Shown: positions 52,424-60,760, numbered from the stretch's first letter. The stretch is 64,000 nucleotides of DNA from Streptomyces sp. ATexAB-D23 (GCF_000373645.1 NZ_KB892017.1:1-64000), one strand, 5' to 3'. A program made the numbers and translations. Notes: generated from the letters alone by a model not told the origin.

Positions 52424-53617
52424 CTACCTGTCGAGGTCCAGGCCGAGCATCCGGATCGCGTTTCCGCGCATCAGTTTGTAGACGGTCTCCTCGTCCAGTC
52501 CCTTGACGTGGTCGAGGGCGACCTCCTTGGTGTGCGGGAAGGTCGAGTCGACGTGCGGGTAGTCCGTCTCGAAGGTGGCGTTGTCCCGGCCGACGACGTC
52601 GAGCGAGGCGACGCCGTGCTTGTCGCGGAAGAAGCAGCAGAAGATCTGCCGGTAGTAGTACGTCGACGGCGGCTCCGGGATCAGGTCCCGCACCCCGCCC
52701 CACGCCCGGTGCTCCTCCCACACGTCGTCGGCGCGCTCCAGGGCGTACGGGATCCAGCCCATCTGGCCCTCGCTGTACGCGAGCTTGAGCCGGGGGAACC
52801 TCACCAGGACCCCGCTGAACAGGAAGTCCATCATCGAGGCCATCGCGTTGTTGAACGAGAGCGACGCCTGCACGGCGGGCGGGGCGTCGGGCGACGCGGC
52901 GGGCATCTGCGAGCTGGACCCGATGTGCATGTTCACGACCGTGCCGGTCTCCTCGCACACCGCGAAGAACGGGTCCCAGTACCCGGTGTGGATCGACGGC
53001 AGTCCGAGGTGGGTCGGGATCTCCGAGAACGTCACCGCCCGCACCCCGCGCGCCGCGTTCCGCCTGATCTCCGCGACCGCGAGGCCGATGTCCCAGAGCG
53101 GGATGACGCACAGCGGGATCAGCCGGCCACCGCTGTCCCCGCACCACTCCTCGACCATCCAGTCGTTGTACGCGCGCACACACGCCAGCGCGACCTCCTT
53201 GTCGTGCGCCTCGGCGAAGGTCTGCCCGCAGAAACGCGGGAACGTGGGGAAGCAGAGGCTCGCCTCGACATGGTTGAGGTCCATGTCCCTCAGCCGCTCC
53301 ACCGGGTCCCAGCAGCCGCGCCGCATCTCGGCCCTGGTGATCCCCTCCAGCGTCATGTCGTCCCGGTCGAAGCCCACGGCCGCGATGTTCCGCTTGTACG
53401 GGAACTTGAGGTCCTCGTAGATCCACCAGTCGGCCGGCGGGCCGTCCGGGTCCATCGTGATGACGTACTTGCCTCCGACGTACGCCAGCTCCCCGATGCC
53501 CGCCGTCAGCGGCTGCGGTCCGCGCTCGCGGTACCGGGCGGGCAGCCACGTCGAGAACAGGTGCGGCGGCTCGATCACATGGTCGTCGACGCTGACGATC
53601 CGAGGCAGTTCCGTCAT
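52424..53617 (-). CDS. Amidohydrolase-2 family metal-dependent hydrolase (ACMSD-like)
   Basis: 397 residues. Metal-site motif SVDDHVIEPPHLF at the N-terminus, VNMHIGSSS in the middle and FETDYPHVDSTFPHTKE (the D-x-P-H block) near the C-terminus define amidohydrolase_2. Substrates of this class in actinobacteria are largely unknown; ring-cleaved or decarboxylated intermediates are typical. It leads the operon with both acyl-CoA dehydrogenases (7-base gap), with an operator 27 bases upstream. Confidence 0.9.
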   Translation of the reverse strand: MTELPRIVSVDDHVIEPPHLFSTWLPARYRERGPQPLTAGIGELAYVGGKYVITMDPDGPPADWWIYEDLKFPYKRNIAAVGFDRDDMTLEGITRAEMRRGCWDPVERLRDMDLNHVEASLCFPTFPRFCGQTFAEAHDKEVALACVRAYNDWMVEEWCGDSGGRLIPLCVIPLWDIGLAVAEIRRNAARGVRAVTFSEIPTHLGLPSIHTGYWDPFFAVCEETGTVVNMHIGSSSQMPAASPDAPPAVQASLSFNNAMASMMDFLFSGVLVRFPRLKLAYSEGQMGWIPYALERADDVWEEHRAWGGVRDLIPEPPSTYYYRQIFCCFFRDKHGVASLDVVGRDNATFETDYPHVDSTFPHTKEVALDHVKGLDEETVYKLMRGNAIRMLGLDLDR

Positions 53618-53643
53618 GGTGTCCCCTTCGACGCGGCACGTTT

Positions 53644-53661
53644 TCTGATGACCCGTCAGAT
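53644..53661. promoter_or_regulatory. CTGAT-N5-GTCAG operator, site 5
   Basis: TCTGATGACCCGTCAGAT, 27 bases before the amidohydrolase start. Paired with the site at 53732-53749 in one divergent region. Confidence 0.72.
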
Positions 53662-53731
53662 TGTTGTCGCCCTCAGGCTAGCCCCGCACCCCTGGACCGA
53701 CAAGGCGCGGAGCCCTACGCTCTCGGTTGAA

Positions 53732-53749
53732 TCTGACTGGTCGTCAGTT
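53732..53749. promoter_or_regulatory. CTGAC-N5-GTCAG operator, site 6
   Basis: TCTGACTGGTCGTCAGTT, 14 bases before the AMP-forming ligase start. Confidence 0.75.
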
Positions 53750-53762
53750 ATGGGGGTTCGCC

Positions 53763-55379
53763 GTGAACGACACCGCACACGCCCTGAGCGCCTCGGGGAC
53801 CTTCTGGGAGCTCGTCGAGCGCCGGGCCGCGCTGACGCCCGGCCGGCCCTTCCTGCTCCAGGACGACCGCGTCCTCACCTTCGGCGCCCTGCGCGATCGC
53901 GCCGAGCGCGTCGCGGCCGGGCTGTACGGGGCGGGTGTCCGCCCCGGCACCGTCGTCGCCTGGCAGCTGCCCACCCGCCTCGAAACGGTCCTCCTGTCCT
54001 TCGCGCTGACCCGGATCGGCGCCGTCCAGAGCCCCGTCATCCCCTTCTACCGCGACCGCGAGACGGGGTTCGCGCTGCGGGAGTCCGGGGCGGAGTTCTT
54101 CGCGGTCCCGGGCACGTGGCGGGGGTTCGACCACACGGAGATGGCCACCCGGCTCGCGGCCGGCCTCGACCGCCCGCCCCACGTCTTCGAGGCGTACGGG
54201 ACGCTGCCCGACGGCGACCCCGCGACGTTGCCGGCGCCGCCGTCCGACGGGGGCGCCGTCCGCTGGATCTACTGGACCTCGGGCACCACGTCCGACCCCA
54301 AGGGCGTCCTCCACACCGACCGCGGCCTCATCGCGGCCGGCGCCTGCCTCGCCCACGCGCTGCGGCTGTCCGCCTCCGACGTCGGGTCGATCGCCTTCCC
54401 CTTCGCCCATGTCGGCGGGCCCGACTACGCGGTCATGCTCCTCCTGTACGGGCTGCCCGCGGTGCTCTTCGAGCACTTCGCGATGCCGGGGGCCCTGGCC
54501 GGGTACCGGCGGCACGGGGTGACCGTCGCGGGGGGTTCGACGGCGTTCTACTCGATGCTGCTCGCCGCGCAGCGGGAGGCGGCGGGGGCGCGGGGGGCGC
54601 CGGAGGCGCCTGGGGTGCCTGGGGTGCGGATTGTGCCTACCCTGCGGCTGCTCGCGGGCGGGGGCGCGCCCAAGCCGCCCGAGCTGTACCACGCGGTCGT
54701 CCGCGAGATGGGCGTCCAGCTGACCCACGGCTACGGCATGACCGAGGTCCCCATGATCACCATGGGCGCGCCCGACGACACGGCGGAGCACCTCGCCGGC
54801 ACGGAGGGGCTGCCGCCCCCGGGCATGGAGATCCGGATCACCGACGCGTCCGGTGCGGTGGTGCCGTGCGGGGTGGACGGGGAGGTGCGGTTGCGGGGCG
54901 AGGCGGTCTGCCGGGGGTACCTCGACCCGCGCGCCACGGCCGAGGCGTTCGACGCGGAGGGGTTCCTCGTCACGGGCGACCTCGGACACCTGCTGCCCAG
55001 CGGGCACCTCGTCCTCACGGGGCGGCTCAAGGACGTCATCATCCGCAAGGGCGAGAACATCTCGGCGAAGGAGATCGAGGACCTGCTCGCGGCGCACCCG
55101 TCGGTGGGCGACGCGGCGGTCATCGGACTGCCGGACGCGGAGCGGGGCGAGCGGGTGTGCGCGGTCGTGGTCCCACGCGGGGGCGCCGCGCCGCGCGGGG
55201 GCGCCGCGCCGCCCCTCGGCCTCCCCGCCCTGACGGCGTACCTGCGGGGTGCGGGGCTCGCGGTCCACAAGCTGCCGGAGCAGCTGGAGCTGGTGTCCGA
55301 GCTGCCGCGGAACGGGGCGTTGCGGAAGGTACTGAAGTATCGGCTGCGGGAGCGGTTCGGGGAGCGGGGTGAGGGGTGA
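53763..55379 (+). CDS. AMP-forming acyl-CoA synthetase (cyclohexanecarboxylate-CoA ligase-like)
   Basis: 538 residues of the adenylate-forming superfamily. P-loop IYWTSGTTSDPKGVLHT; GYGMTEVPMITMG; GEVRLRGEAVCRGYLDP; GFLVTGDLGHL; and the catalytic Lys region GRLKDVIIRKGENISAKEIEDLLAAHP near the C-terminus. It would activate the starter acid of the pathway to its CoA ester. GTG start with a GGGGG-rich ribosome site. A low-complexity Ala/Gly insert lies at about 280-300. Confidence 0.9.
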   Translation: MNDTAHALSASGTFWELVERRAALTPGRPFLLQDDRVLTFGALRDRAERVAAGLYGAGVRPGTVVAWQLPTRLETVLLSFALTRIGAVQSPVIPFYRDRETGFALRESGAEFFAVPGTWRGFDHTEMATRLAAGLDRPPHVFEAYGTLPDGDPATLPAPPSDGGAVRWIYWTSGTTSDPKGVLHTDRGLIAAGACLAHALRLSASDVGSIAFPFAHVGGPDYAVMLLLYGLPAVLFEHFAMPGALAGYRRHGVTVAGGSTAFYSMLLAAQREAAGARGAPEAPGVPGVRIVPTLRLLAGGGAPKPPELYHAVVREMGVQLTHGYGMTEVPMITMGAPDDTAEHLAGTEGLPPPGMEIRITDASGAVVPCGVDGEVRLRGEAVCRGYLDPRATAEAFDAEGFLVTGDLGHLLPSGHLVLTGRLKDVIIRKGENISAKEIEDLLAAHPSVGDAAVIGLPDAERGERVCAVVVPRGGAAPRGGAAPPLGLPALTAYLRGAGLAVHKLPEQLELVSELPRNGALRKVLKYRLRERFGERGEG

Positions 55380-55396
55380 GGGGTGAGGGGTGCGGG

Positions 55397-55812
55397 GTTC
55401 CGTCCTCAATCGCCGGACGGGCTTGGGGTGGCGTCGTCGTCCGTGGGGTGCGGGTCGCCCACCGTCCGGTGGGTGGGGGTGGGGTCCCTCCGGGCAGACT
55501 CCTCAAAAATGGCGTGTTCACCCGACGACGAACAGGTACCCGGGTCGTACGCCATTTTCTGCGGGGACTGCCCTGCACGCCCCCACCCGGACGCGTATGC
55601 GTCTGCGACAGTCGTCCCACCGGCGTGCAGACGCGTGGCGGCCGGTCCGGGGGCGTGCAGGGGAGTCCCCGCAGGACGACGAACGGATACCCGGGTACGA
55701 CTGCGTACCGGCGGAACGTTCGTCGTTTGAGGAGACGCCCCGGAGGGACCCCGGACCCCACCCACGGCGCGCAGGCGTGCTCTTCAGCCCGTCCGGCGAT
55801 TGAGGACGGAAC
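55397..55812. repeat. ~416-bp imperfect palindromic non-coding element
   Basis: Both ends are the 27-bp GTTCCGTCCTCAATCGCCGG-type motif in opposite orientation (55397 onward and up to 55812). Inside, 55481-55507 pairs with 55726-55752 (GGGTCCCTCCGGG...GACTCCTCAAA) and 55559-55584 pairs with 55649-55674 (CTGCGGGGACTGCCCTGCAC). A CCCGGGT-centred block occurs in each arm. The symmetry centre is at about 55616. No protein is encoded. It could form a very large cruciform or RNA hairpin. Confidence 0.8.
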
Positions 55813-55961
55813 CCTTCGGTTGGGACCGGGGCAAACCCGCGGGGCCGGCGCCGCATTCAAGCCCGTCCGGCGCTTGAGGACGGAACCGGTCGGCCCGGGA
55901 CGGGGCAAACCCGCGGGCGCCGGCGCCGCATTCAAGCCCGTCCGGCGATTGAGGACGGAAC
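55786..55961. repeat. Tandem ~75-bp repeats built on the GCCCGTCCGGCGATTGAGGA motif
   Basis: Copies start at 55786, 55860 and 55935. Between copies is a shared block GGACGGGGCAAACCCGCGGG then GCCGGCGCCGCATTCA. The first copy is also the right end of the palindromic element. With it, the 55380-56016 gap has no gene. Confidence 0.85.
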
Positions 55962-56016
55962 CCCGGGCCCCGGACCGGGGTGCGCCCCGGGGATGCCGCC
56001 CGCCCAAGGGACCCGT

Positions 56017-56541
56017 TCAAGGGCCCGGTTCGATCACCGTTACGTACGCCGCGAGCGCGGCCACCGCGTCGTCCTCGACGACCCCGCCGTCCCGGTCCAC
56101 GTCCAGGCTCTGCGCGGCGAAGGCCGCCGCGTCGGGGCCGGCGCCCAGGACCCTGAGGGCCCGTTCGACCGATGGCACGGACGCGCGGCCGTCGTCCGAC
56201 GGGCCCGCCGCCACCGCGAGCGCCGCGCGCAGGAACGGGCGGGCGATCTCCGCGAACCGCTCCGGGTTGTCCCGCAGCCGCTTCACCGCGCCGCCCACGA
56301 ACTCCTCGCGGGTGACGCGCTGGTCGCCGTCGACGTCGGCGATGCCCGCCATGCCCTGCCAGAACGCCTCTGCCCCGCTGTAGAGCGCCTGCCCCTTGTC
56401 GCAGCGGGCCGTCGTACCGAACTCGGTGAGCAGACGGGCCGCGGCGGCGTTGAAATCCGCGCGATCGATGTATCCGTTGCCGTCCTGGTCGAAGGCGGCG
56501 AAGCGGAAGGCGATCTTGCGCTCATACTCTGCGCTGTCCAT
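56017..56541 (-). CDS. EF-hand calcium-binding protein (calerythrin-like)
   Basis: 174 residues. Canonical loops DQDGNGYIDRADF (about 18-30) and DVDGDQRVTREEF (about 70-82), and a third, less regular DVDRDGGVVEDDAV near the C-terminus. There is no signal peptide; a cytosolic calcium sensor or buffer is likely. It lies downstream of the anti-sigma antagonist on the same strand. Confidence 0.92.
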   Translation of the reverse strand: MDSAEYERKIAFRFAAFDQDGNGYIDRADFNAAAARLLTEFGTTARCDKGQALYSGAEAFWQGMAGIADVDGDQRVTREEFVGGAVKRLRDNPERFAEIARPFLRAALAVAAGPSDDGRASVPSVERALRVLGAGPDAAAFAAQSLDVDRDGGVVEDDAVAALAAYVTVIEPGP

Positions 56542-56610
56542 GCGGGGAGCGTACGACGCCGGGAGGCGTCACGTGTCACTTTGGGGTTCGGTCCACCCCT
56601 GGCGGCTCTT

Positions 56611-56985
56611 TCAGGCCGTGAGCGGTTCGGCCTCCTCGTCGACGGCGGCGTCCCAGTCGGGGTAGACCTCGAACAGCCGGCGCACGCCGAGCGCGGCGAG
56701 CACGCGGTTGACGTGGGAGCCCTCCTCCGCGCCCCGGGCGGGCAGGATCAGCCGCAGCCGGCCCCCGCAGGAACGCATCAGGCGGCGCAGGGCGATGAGC
56801 ACGCCGACGCCGCTGGAGTCGCAGAACTGGACCCCCGAGAGGTCGAGCACGACGTCGTGGCGGCCCACGGCGACCACGTCGTGCACGGACTGACGCACGG
56901 TGGGTGAGGTCAGGAGGTCCAGCTCACCGGATATGTGCAGCACGGTCCACCCGCCCTGCTCGGTCTCCGAGACTTTCAGGGTCAC
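56611..56985 (-). CDS. STAS-domain anti-sigma factor antagonist
   Basis: 124 residues. STAS fold with VLHISGELDLLTSPTVRQSV and the phospho-acceptor region VLDLSGVQFCDSSGVGVLIALRRL (Ser in DSSG). It is divergent from a sigma factor/zf-HC2 pair, with a 314-base gap, and the nearby EF-hand gene may be co-transcribed. GTG start. Confidence 0.92.
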   Translation of the reverse strand: MTLKVSETEQGGWTVLHISGELDLLTSPTVRQSVHDVVAVGRHDVVLDLSGVQFCDSSGVGVLIALRRLMRSCGGRLRLILPARGAEEGSHVNRVLAALGVRRLFEVYPDWDAAVDEEAEPLTA

Positions 56986-57299
56986 GCCACTGGGCCTCTC
57001 GTTCCGGGGATACCGGGGAACCCGGTGATCCGGAAGTTTGCGTTCCTCCTCTCGCGGCTGCCCCCGAGTGGGCCTCGCGAAACCCCGGCCTCGTCAGGAC
57101 GGCCCGGAAACGATTCCGGAGGAAGTGATCATTTCGGGCCCGGTTCCGTCGGCGCGCGCGGACTCGCTCCCTACCATCCCGGGCCTCCGCAGGGACGTAC
57201 TTGCCGTAAAGGGGCGTGCCCGGCGGGGGCGGCCGACTACATTCGGACGGGACGAGGGGGACAAGCGCGAGGTTTCGACGGCAGAGGGCTGGGGGTCGC
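56986..57299. promoter_or_regulatory. 314-bp divergent region between STAS and sigma genes
   Basis: No gene seen. It has a perfect ACCGGG-GAA-CCCGGT hairpin (57012-57026) inside longer GGATAC/GTGATCC surroundings, just upstream of the STAS gene, and an AT-richer patch at 57112-57140. It must carry promoters for both directions. Confidence 0.5.
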
Positions 57300-57869
57300 A
57301 TGGCCAAAAACGCACCACCCCGCTGGGACCGCAAGATGCAGCAGCGGCTGTCCCGCGGTGAGGCGGCCGCCCTCGGCGAGATGTACGACCGGTTCGCCGC
57401 CCTCGTCCACAGCCAGGCCAACCGGATGCTGGACGACGAGGACGCGGCCGACCTGGTCACCCGCGAGGTCTTCGGCCATGTCTGGGAGAACCCGGACGCC
57501 TACGACCCCAAGCAGGGCTCCATGCGGTCCTGGCTGGCCCACCTCACGCTCCGCGCGTCCGTCCGGCGGCTGCGGGACCGGGGCGACGCGGACGATCCCG
57601 ATGATCCGGACGAGCTGGAGGAGCGGGTGCGCCGGGCCACCGCCGCGGCCCGCGCCGACTACATCGTGGCCTCCATGCCCGCCCCGCTGCGGGCCGCGCT
57701 GGAGCTGGCGTACGTCCAGCGCCGCGACTACCGGCAGACCGCGACGGACCTCGGCGTCACCGAGGACGAGGCGCGGCGCCGGCTGCGGCTCGGGCTGCAA
57801 CTGCTGTCCACCGCCCATACCCGGCCGCTGGAGGGCGCCCCGCCGCCCGGATACGGGCGGGCCCTGTGA
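57300..57869 (+). CDS. RNA polymerase sigma-70/ECF-type sigma factor
   Basis: 189 residues. Region 2: ALGEMYDRFAALVHSQANRMLDDEDAADLVTREVFGHVWENPDAYDPKQGSMRSWLAHL; region 4: PAPLRAALELAYVQRRDYRQTATDLGVTEDEARRRLRLGLQLL. Region 4 is a little degenerate. The stop overlaps by four bases the GTG of a zf-HC2 protein, its probable anti-sigma factor. Confidence 0.9.
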   Translation: MAKNAPPRWDRKMQQRLSRGEAAALGEMYDRFAALVHSQANRMLDDEDAADLVTREVFGHVWENPDAYDPKQGSMRSWLAHLTLRASVRRLRDRGDADDPDDPDELEERVRRATAAARADYIVASMPAPLRAALELAYVQRRDYRQTATDLGVTEDEARRRLRLGLQLLSTAHTRPLEGAPPPGYGRAL

Positions 57870-59185
57870 GCGGCGGCACCGATGACCGGGACGAGGGCGG
57901 GCGCGAGGAGGAGGTACGGGGCGCCCGGCGCATACCGGGGCCACGGGCCGCCGCGGACGACTTCGCCGAGCTGAGCCGCCCGCGGGTGCCGAAGCCCGAT
58001 CCCGATCCCGTTTCGGAGTGTGAGCCCGTGTCGGAGCCGTCGGGGGACGGCGCCGAGGCGCCGGCCCCGCTGCCGCACCGCGTGCTTCAGGCGCTGCTCG
58101 GGGCCTGGGCGCTGACCGCGTGTTCGGCGGAGGAGACCGAAGCCGTCGAGGCGCACCTCACGGAGTGCGCGCCCTGTGCGGACGAGGCGCTGCGGCTGCG
58201 GGACGCGGTCGGGCTGCTGCACACCGACCGGTCCCTGGATCTCGACCCGCTGCTCAGGTCGCGGGTGCTGGAGAGCTGTCTGAGCCGGCGCCCCGCCAGG
58301 ATCCCGGTGCCGGACTGGGCCACCCCGTACGACGCGGAGACGGCGCGGCTGGACGCGCTGCTGCGGGACATCGGGGGCTCGGAGTGGCACGCGCCGGTGC
58401 GGCTGAAGTGGTTCGAGGGCGAGCGCGGGGTGCAGCGCAGGACGACGGTCGCCGGGGTGATCGGGCACCTGATGACCGTGGACGGCCTGGTCAGCGCGGC
58501 GCTCGGGCTGGACGACCCGCTCGCCGGGAGCCGCCCGCGCGGGGGTGAGGGGGTGCCGCTCGCACCGACACCGCGCACCGAGTCGTACTGGGCCCGTGCC
58601 CCCGTCCCGCCCACACGCGCGGTGCGCGAGCCGTGGCGCGAGCAGAGCCACACCCTGATCCGGACGGTGTCCTTCGCCGGGCGCGACGTCTCGGAGCTGT
58701 CCGTGTCGTACGGGGACTTCGCGCTGCCGTTGCAGGACGCCCTGCTGGACCGGGCCTTCGAGTGCTGGGTGCACGCGGGGGACATCGCGCAGGCGGTGGA
58801 CTATCCGTACGAGCCGCCGTCCGCCGGACATCTGCACCGGATGATCGACCTCGCGGTCCGGATGCTGCCCGCCGCGCTGGCGGGGCGGCGCCGGTCGGGG
58901 CTCGCGGGGCCGGCCCGTCAGCTGGTGACGGCGGGGTCCCCGGGGCGCTCGCTGCATCTGGAGATCGAGGGCTCGGGCGGCGGCGACTGGTACGTCGCGC
59001 TGGACTCCCCCGCCGCCCTCGGCTCCCCGGACCACACGGTGGCGCAGGTCGCGCTGGACGGGGTGGAGTTCTGCCGGCTGGTGGCCGGGCATGTGCCGCC
59101 CGTGGAGGCGGCGGCCGGCCAGCACGGGGACCGCGACGCGATCCAGGACGTGCTGTTCGCTGCCGCCTCGCTCAGCCGGCTGTGA
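57866..59185 (+). CDS. zf-HC2 anti-sigma-like protein fused to a mycothiol-dependent-isomerase-type (MDMPI) domain
   Basis: 439 residues. A Pro/Glu-rich N-terminus is followed by a zinc anti-sigma motif EAHLTECAPCADEA (H-x3-C-x2-C, about 95-108). A large C-terminal domain (about 150-435) has the DinB/MDMPI features: LKWFEGERGVQRRTTVAGVIGHLMTVDGLVSAAL...CWVHAGDIAQAVDYPYEPPSAGHLHRMIDLAV. No membrane helix. Such soluble ZAS proteins may sense thiols. It is coupled to the sigma gene by a four-base overlap. Confidence 0.85.
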   Translation: MSGGTDDRDEGGREEEVRGARRIPGPRAAADDFAELSRPRVPKPDPDPVSECEPVSEPSGDGAEAPAPLPHRVLQALLGAWALTACSAEETEAVEAHLTECAPCADEALRLRDAVGLLHTDRSLDLDPLLRSRVLESCLSRRPARIPVPDWATPYDAETARLDALLRDIGGSEWHAPVRLKWFEGERGVQRRTTVAGVIGHLMTVDGLVSAALGLDDPLAGSRPRGGEGVPLAPTPRTESYWARAPVPPTRAVREPWREQSHTLIRTVSFAGRDVSELSVSYGDFALPLQDALLDRAFECWVHAGDIAQAVDYPYEPPSAGHLHRMIDLAVRMLPAALAGRRRSGLAGPARQLVTAGSPGRSLHLEIEGSGGGDWYVALDSPAALGSPDHTVAQVALDGVEFCRLVAGHVPPVEAAAGQHGDRDAIQDVLFAAASLSRL

Positions 59186-59195
59186 GACCGGCCAA

Positions 59196-59355
59196 GGGCT
59201 GTCCCGTAATTCCTGGTGGATCAGCGCGCGGCGTCAGATGCGGTGCATCGCAAGGCGGAGAGGCGCCCGCATACTGGATGTATTCGGGCGTTTCGACAAC
59301 GCGGCGAGGTGCCGTAGCTGACGTCGTGCGCCCGCCAGGAATTGCGGGACAGCCC
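59196..59355. mobile_element. 160-bp MITE-like element with terminal inverted repeats
   Basis: Left end GGGCTGTCCCGTAATTCCTG (59196 onward) and right end its inverted form CAGGAATTGCGGGACAGCCC (to 59355) match at all but about one position. Interior short inverted segments (GCGTCA/TGACGT) suggest a folded element. No transposase inside. The right end abuts the purU stop codon (TAA, 59358-59356). It may also act as a bidirectional terminator for the convergent genes. Confidence 0.72.
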
Positions 59356-60234
59356 TTACGCGAAGACCACCGTGCGGCGGCCGTTGAGGAGGATGCGGCG
59401 TTCCGCGTGCCACTTCACCGCGCGCGCCAGCGCCTGGCACTCCACGTCGCGGCCGATGGCGACGAGCTGGTCCGGTGTCACGCCGTGGCCGACGCGCTCG
59501 ACCTCCTGCTCGATGATCGGCCCCTCGTCCAGGTCGGCCGTCACGTAGTGCGCGGTGGCGCCGATGAGCTTCACGCCGCGCGCGTGCGCCTGGTGGTAGG
59601 GCTTGGCACCCTTGAAGCTCGGCAGGAACGAGTGGTGGATGTTGATGATCCGGCCGCTCAGCTGCTTGCACAGGTCGTCCGAGAGGACCTGCATGTAGCG
59701 GGCCAGGACGACCAGCTCGACGTTCTCCTCGCGGACCAGCTCCAGCAGCTCGGCCTCGGCCTCGGGCTTGTTGTCCCGGGTCACCGGGATGTGCCGGAAG
59801 GGCACGTCGTACGAGGCGACCAGCTCGGCGAAGTCGGGGTGGTTGGAGACGACTGCGGCGATCTCGACCGGCAGGGCACCGGTCCGGGAGCGGAAGAGCA
59901 GGTCGTTGAGGCAGTGGCCGAACTTGCTGACCATCAGCACGATCCGCATCCGCTCCGAGGACCGGTGGATCTGCCAGTCCATGGCGAAGGAGTCGCCGAT
60001 CGCGGCGAAGCTCGCCCGCAGCTTGTCGACGGTGACCTGGCTGCCCGCCGAGAAGTGGACGCGCATGAAGAACAGACCCGTGTCGTGGTCCCCGAACTGC
60101 TGGCTGTCCTCGATGTTGCAGCCGGTCATGAAGAGATAGCTCGACACGGCGTGCACGATGCCCTGTTTGTCGGGGCAGGACAGGGTCAGGACGTACTGCT
60201 CGGGGACGGTGTCAGCAGGCTGCGGCGCGGTCAT
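59356..60234 (-). CDS. purU: Formyltetrahydrofolate deformylase
   Basis: 292 residues. An N-terminal ACT domain (EQYVLTLSCPDKQGIVHAVSSYLFMTGCNIEDSQQFGD) is followed by a formyl-transferase/hydrolase domain: LMVSKFGHCLNDLLFR, NHPDF, INIHHSFLPSFKGAKPYHQAHARGVKLIGATAHYVTADLDEGPIIEQ with catalytic His and Asp. It releases formate and tetrahydrofolate from 10-formyl-THF, balancing one-carbon pools. The ATG at 60234 fits the family N-terminus. The stop TAA is formed by the last base pairs next to an inverted-repeat element. Confidence 0.95.
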   Translation of the reverse strand: MTAPQPADTVPEQYVLTLSCPDKQGIVHAVSSYLFMTGCNIEDSQQFGDHDTGLFFMRVHFSAGSQVTVDKLRASFAAIGDSFAMDWQIHRSSERMRIVLMVSKFGHCLNDLLFRSRTGALPVEIAAVVSNHPDFAELVASYDVPFRHIPVTRDNKPEAEAELLELVREENVELVVLARYMQVLSDDLCKQLSGRIINIHHSFLPSFKGAKPYHQAHARGVKLIGATAHYVTADLDEGPIIEQEVERVGHGVTPDQLVAIGRDVECQALARAVKWHAERRILLNGRRTVVFA

Positions 60235-60262
60235 CCCCGTAGCGTGCCACACCGTCGGCGGT

Positions 60263-60760
60263 TCAGGCGGTCCTGGTCATGATGCGGAGCACGTCCAGGG
60301 AGTGCGGCGGTACGTCGGGGTCCTCGCCGTCGTTCGTGGCGAGCAGCACATGGGCCTCGCGGGCGGCCCTGACCGCCTCCGGCCAGCCGTGGTGCTCCAG
60401 GTAGGCGGAGACGGGGGCGTCCGCGCCGACCTGGTGCATGATGCGCAGCACCCGCAGCACGGCGGCGTCGACGAGGGCGGCCTCGCCGGGGTCCCTGAAT
60501 ATGGTGCCGACGTACTTCTCGGCGGACCAGTTGTCGAGCCAGGTGTCCTCGACCAGGCGGTACACGGCGTCGGTGACGTCGCCGTATCCCTCCCGGCCGG
60601 CCAGCCAGCACTCGTGGTGGAAGACGGGGTCGGAGAGCATGTGCAGCGCCGAGCGCACGTTGCTGCGCCAGCGCCACCACGGAAGGTCGTTGAGCGGCAT
60701 GCCGCCCATGGTGGAGGAGCGACGGCCGCGACGGGAAGAGTTCTCGGAACCTTGCTGCAC
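60263..60760 (-). CDS. SCO4402-family protein of unknown function
   Basis: 165 residues (or 148 from ATG 60709). MPLNDLPWWRWRSNVRSALHMLSDPVFHHECWLAGREGYGDVTDAVYRLVEDTWLDNWSAEKYVGTIFRDPGEAALVDAAVLRVLRIMHQVG is a well conserved Streptomyces-type sequence without known function, entirely soluble, with a Trp-rich N-terminus. It is only 28 bases from purU. Confidence 0.85.
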   Translation of the reverse strand: MQQGSENSSRRGRRSSTMGGMPLNDLPWWRWRSNVRSALHMLSDPVFHHECWLAGREGYGDVTDAVYRLVEDTWLDNWSAEKYVGTIFRDPGEAALVDAAVLRVLRIMHQVGADAPVSAYLEHHGWPEAVRAAREAHVLLATNDGEDPDVPPHSLDVLRIMTRTA

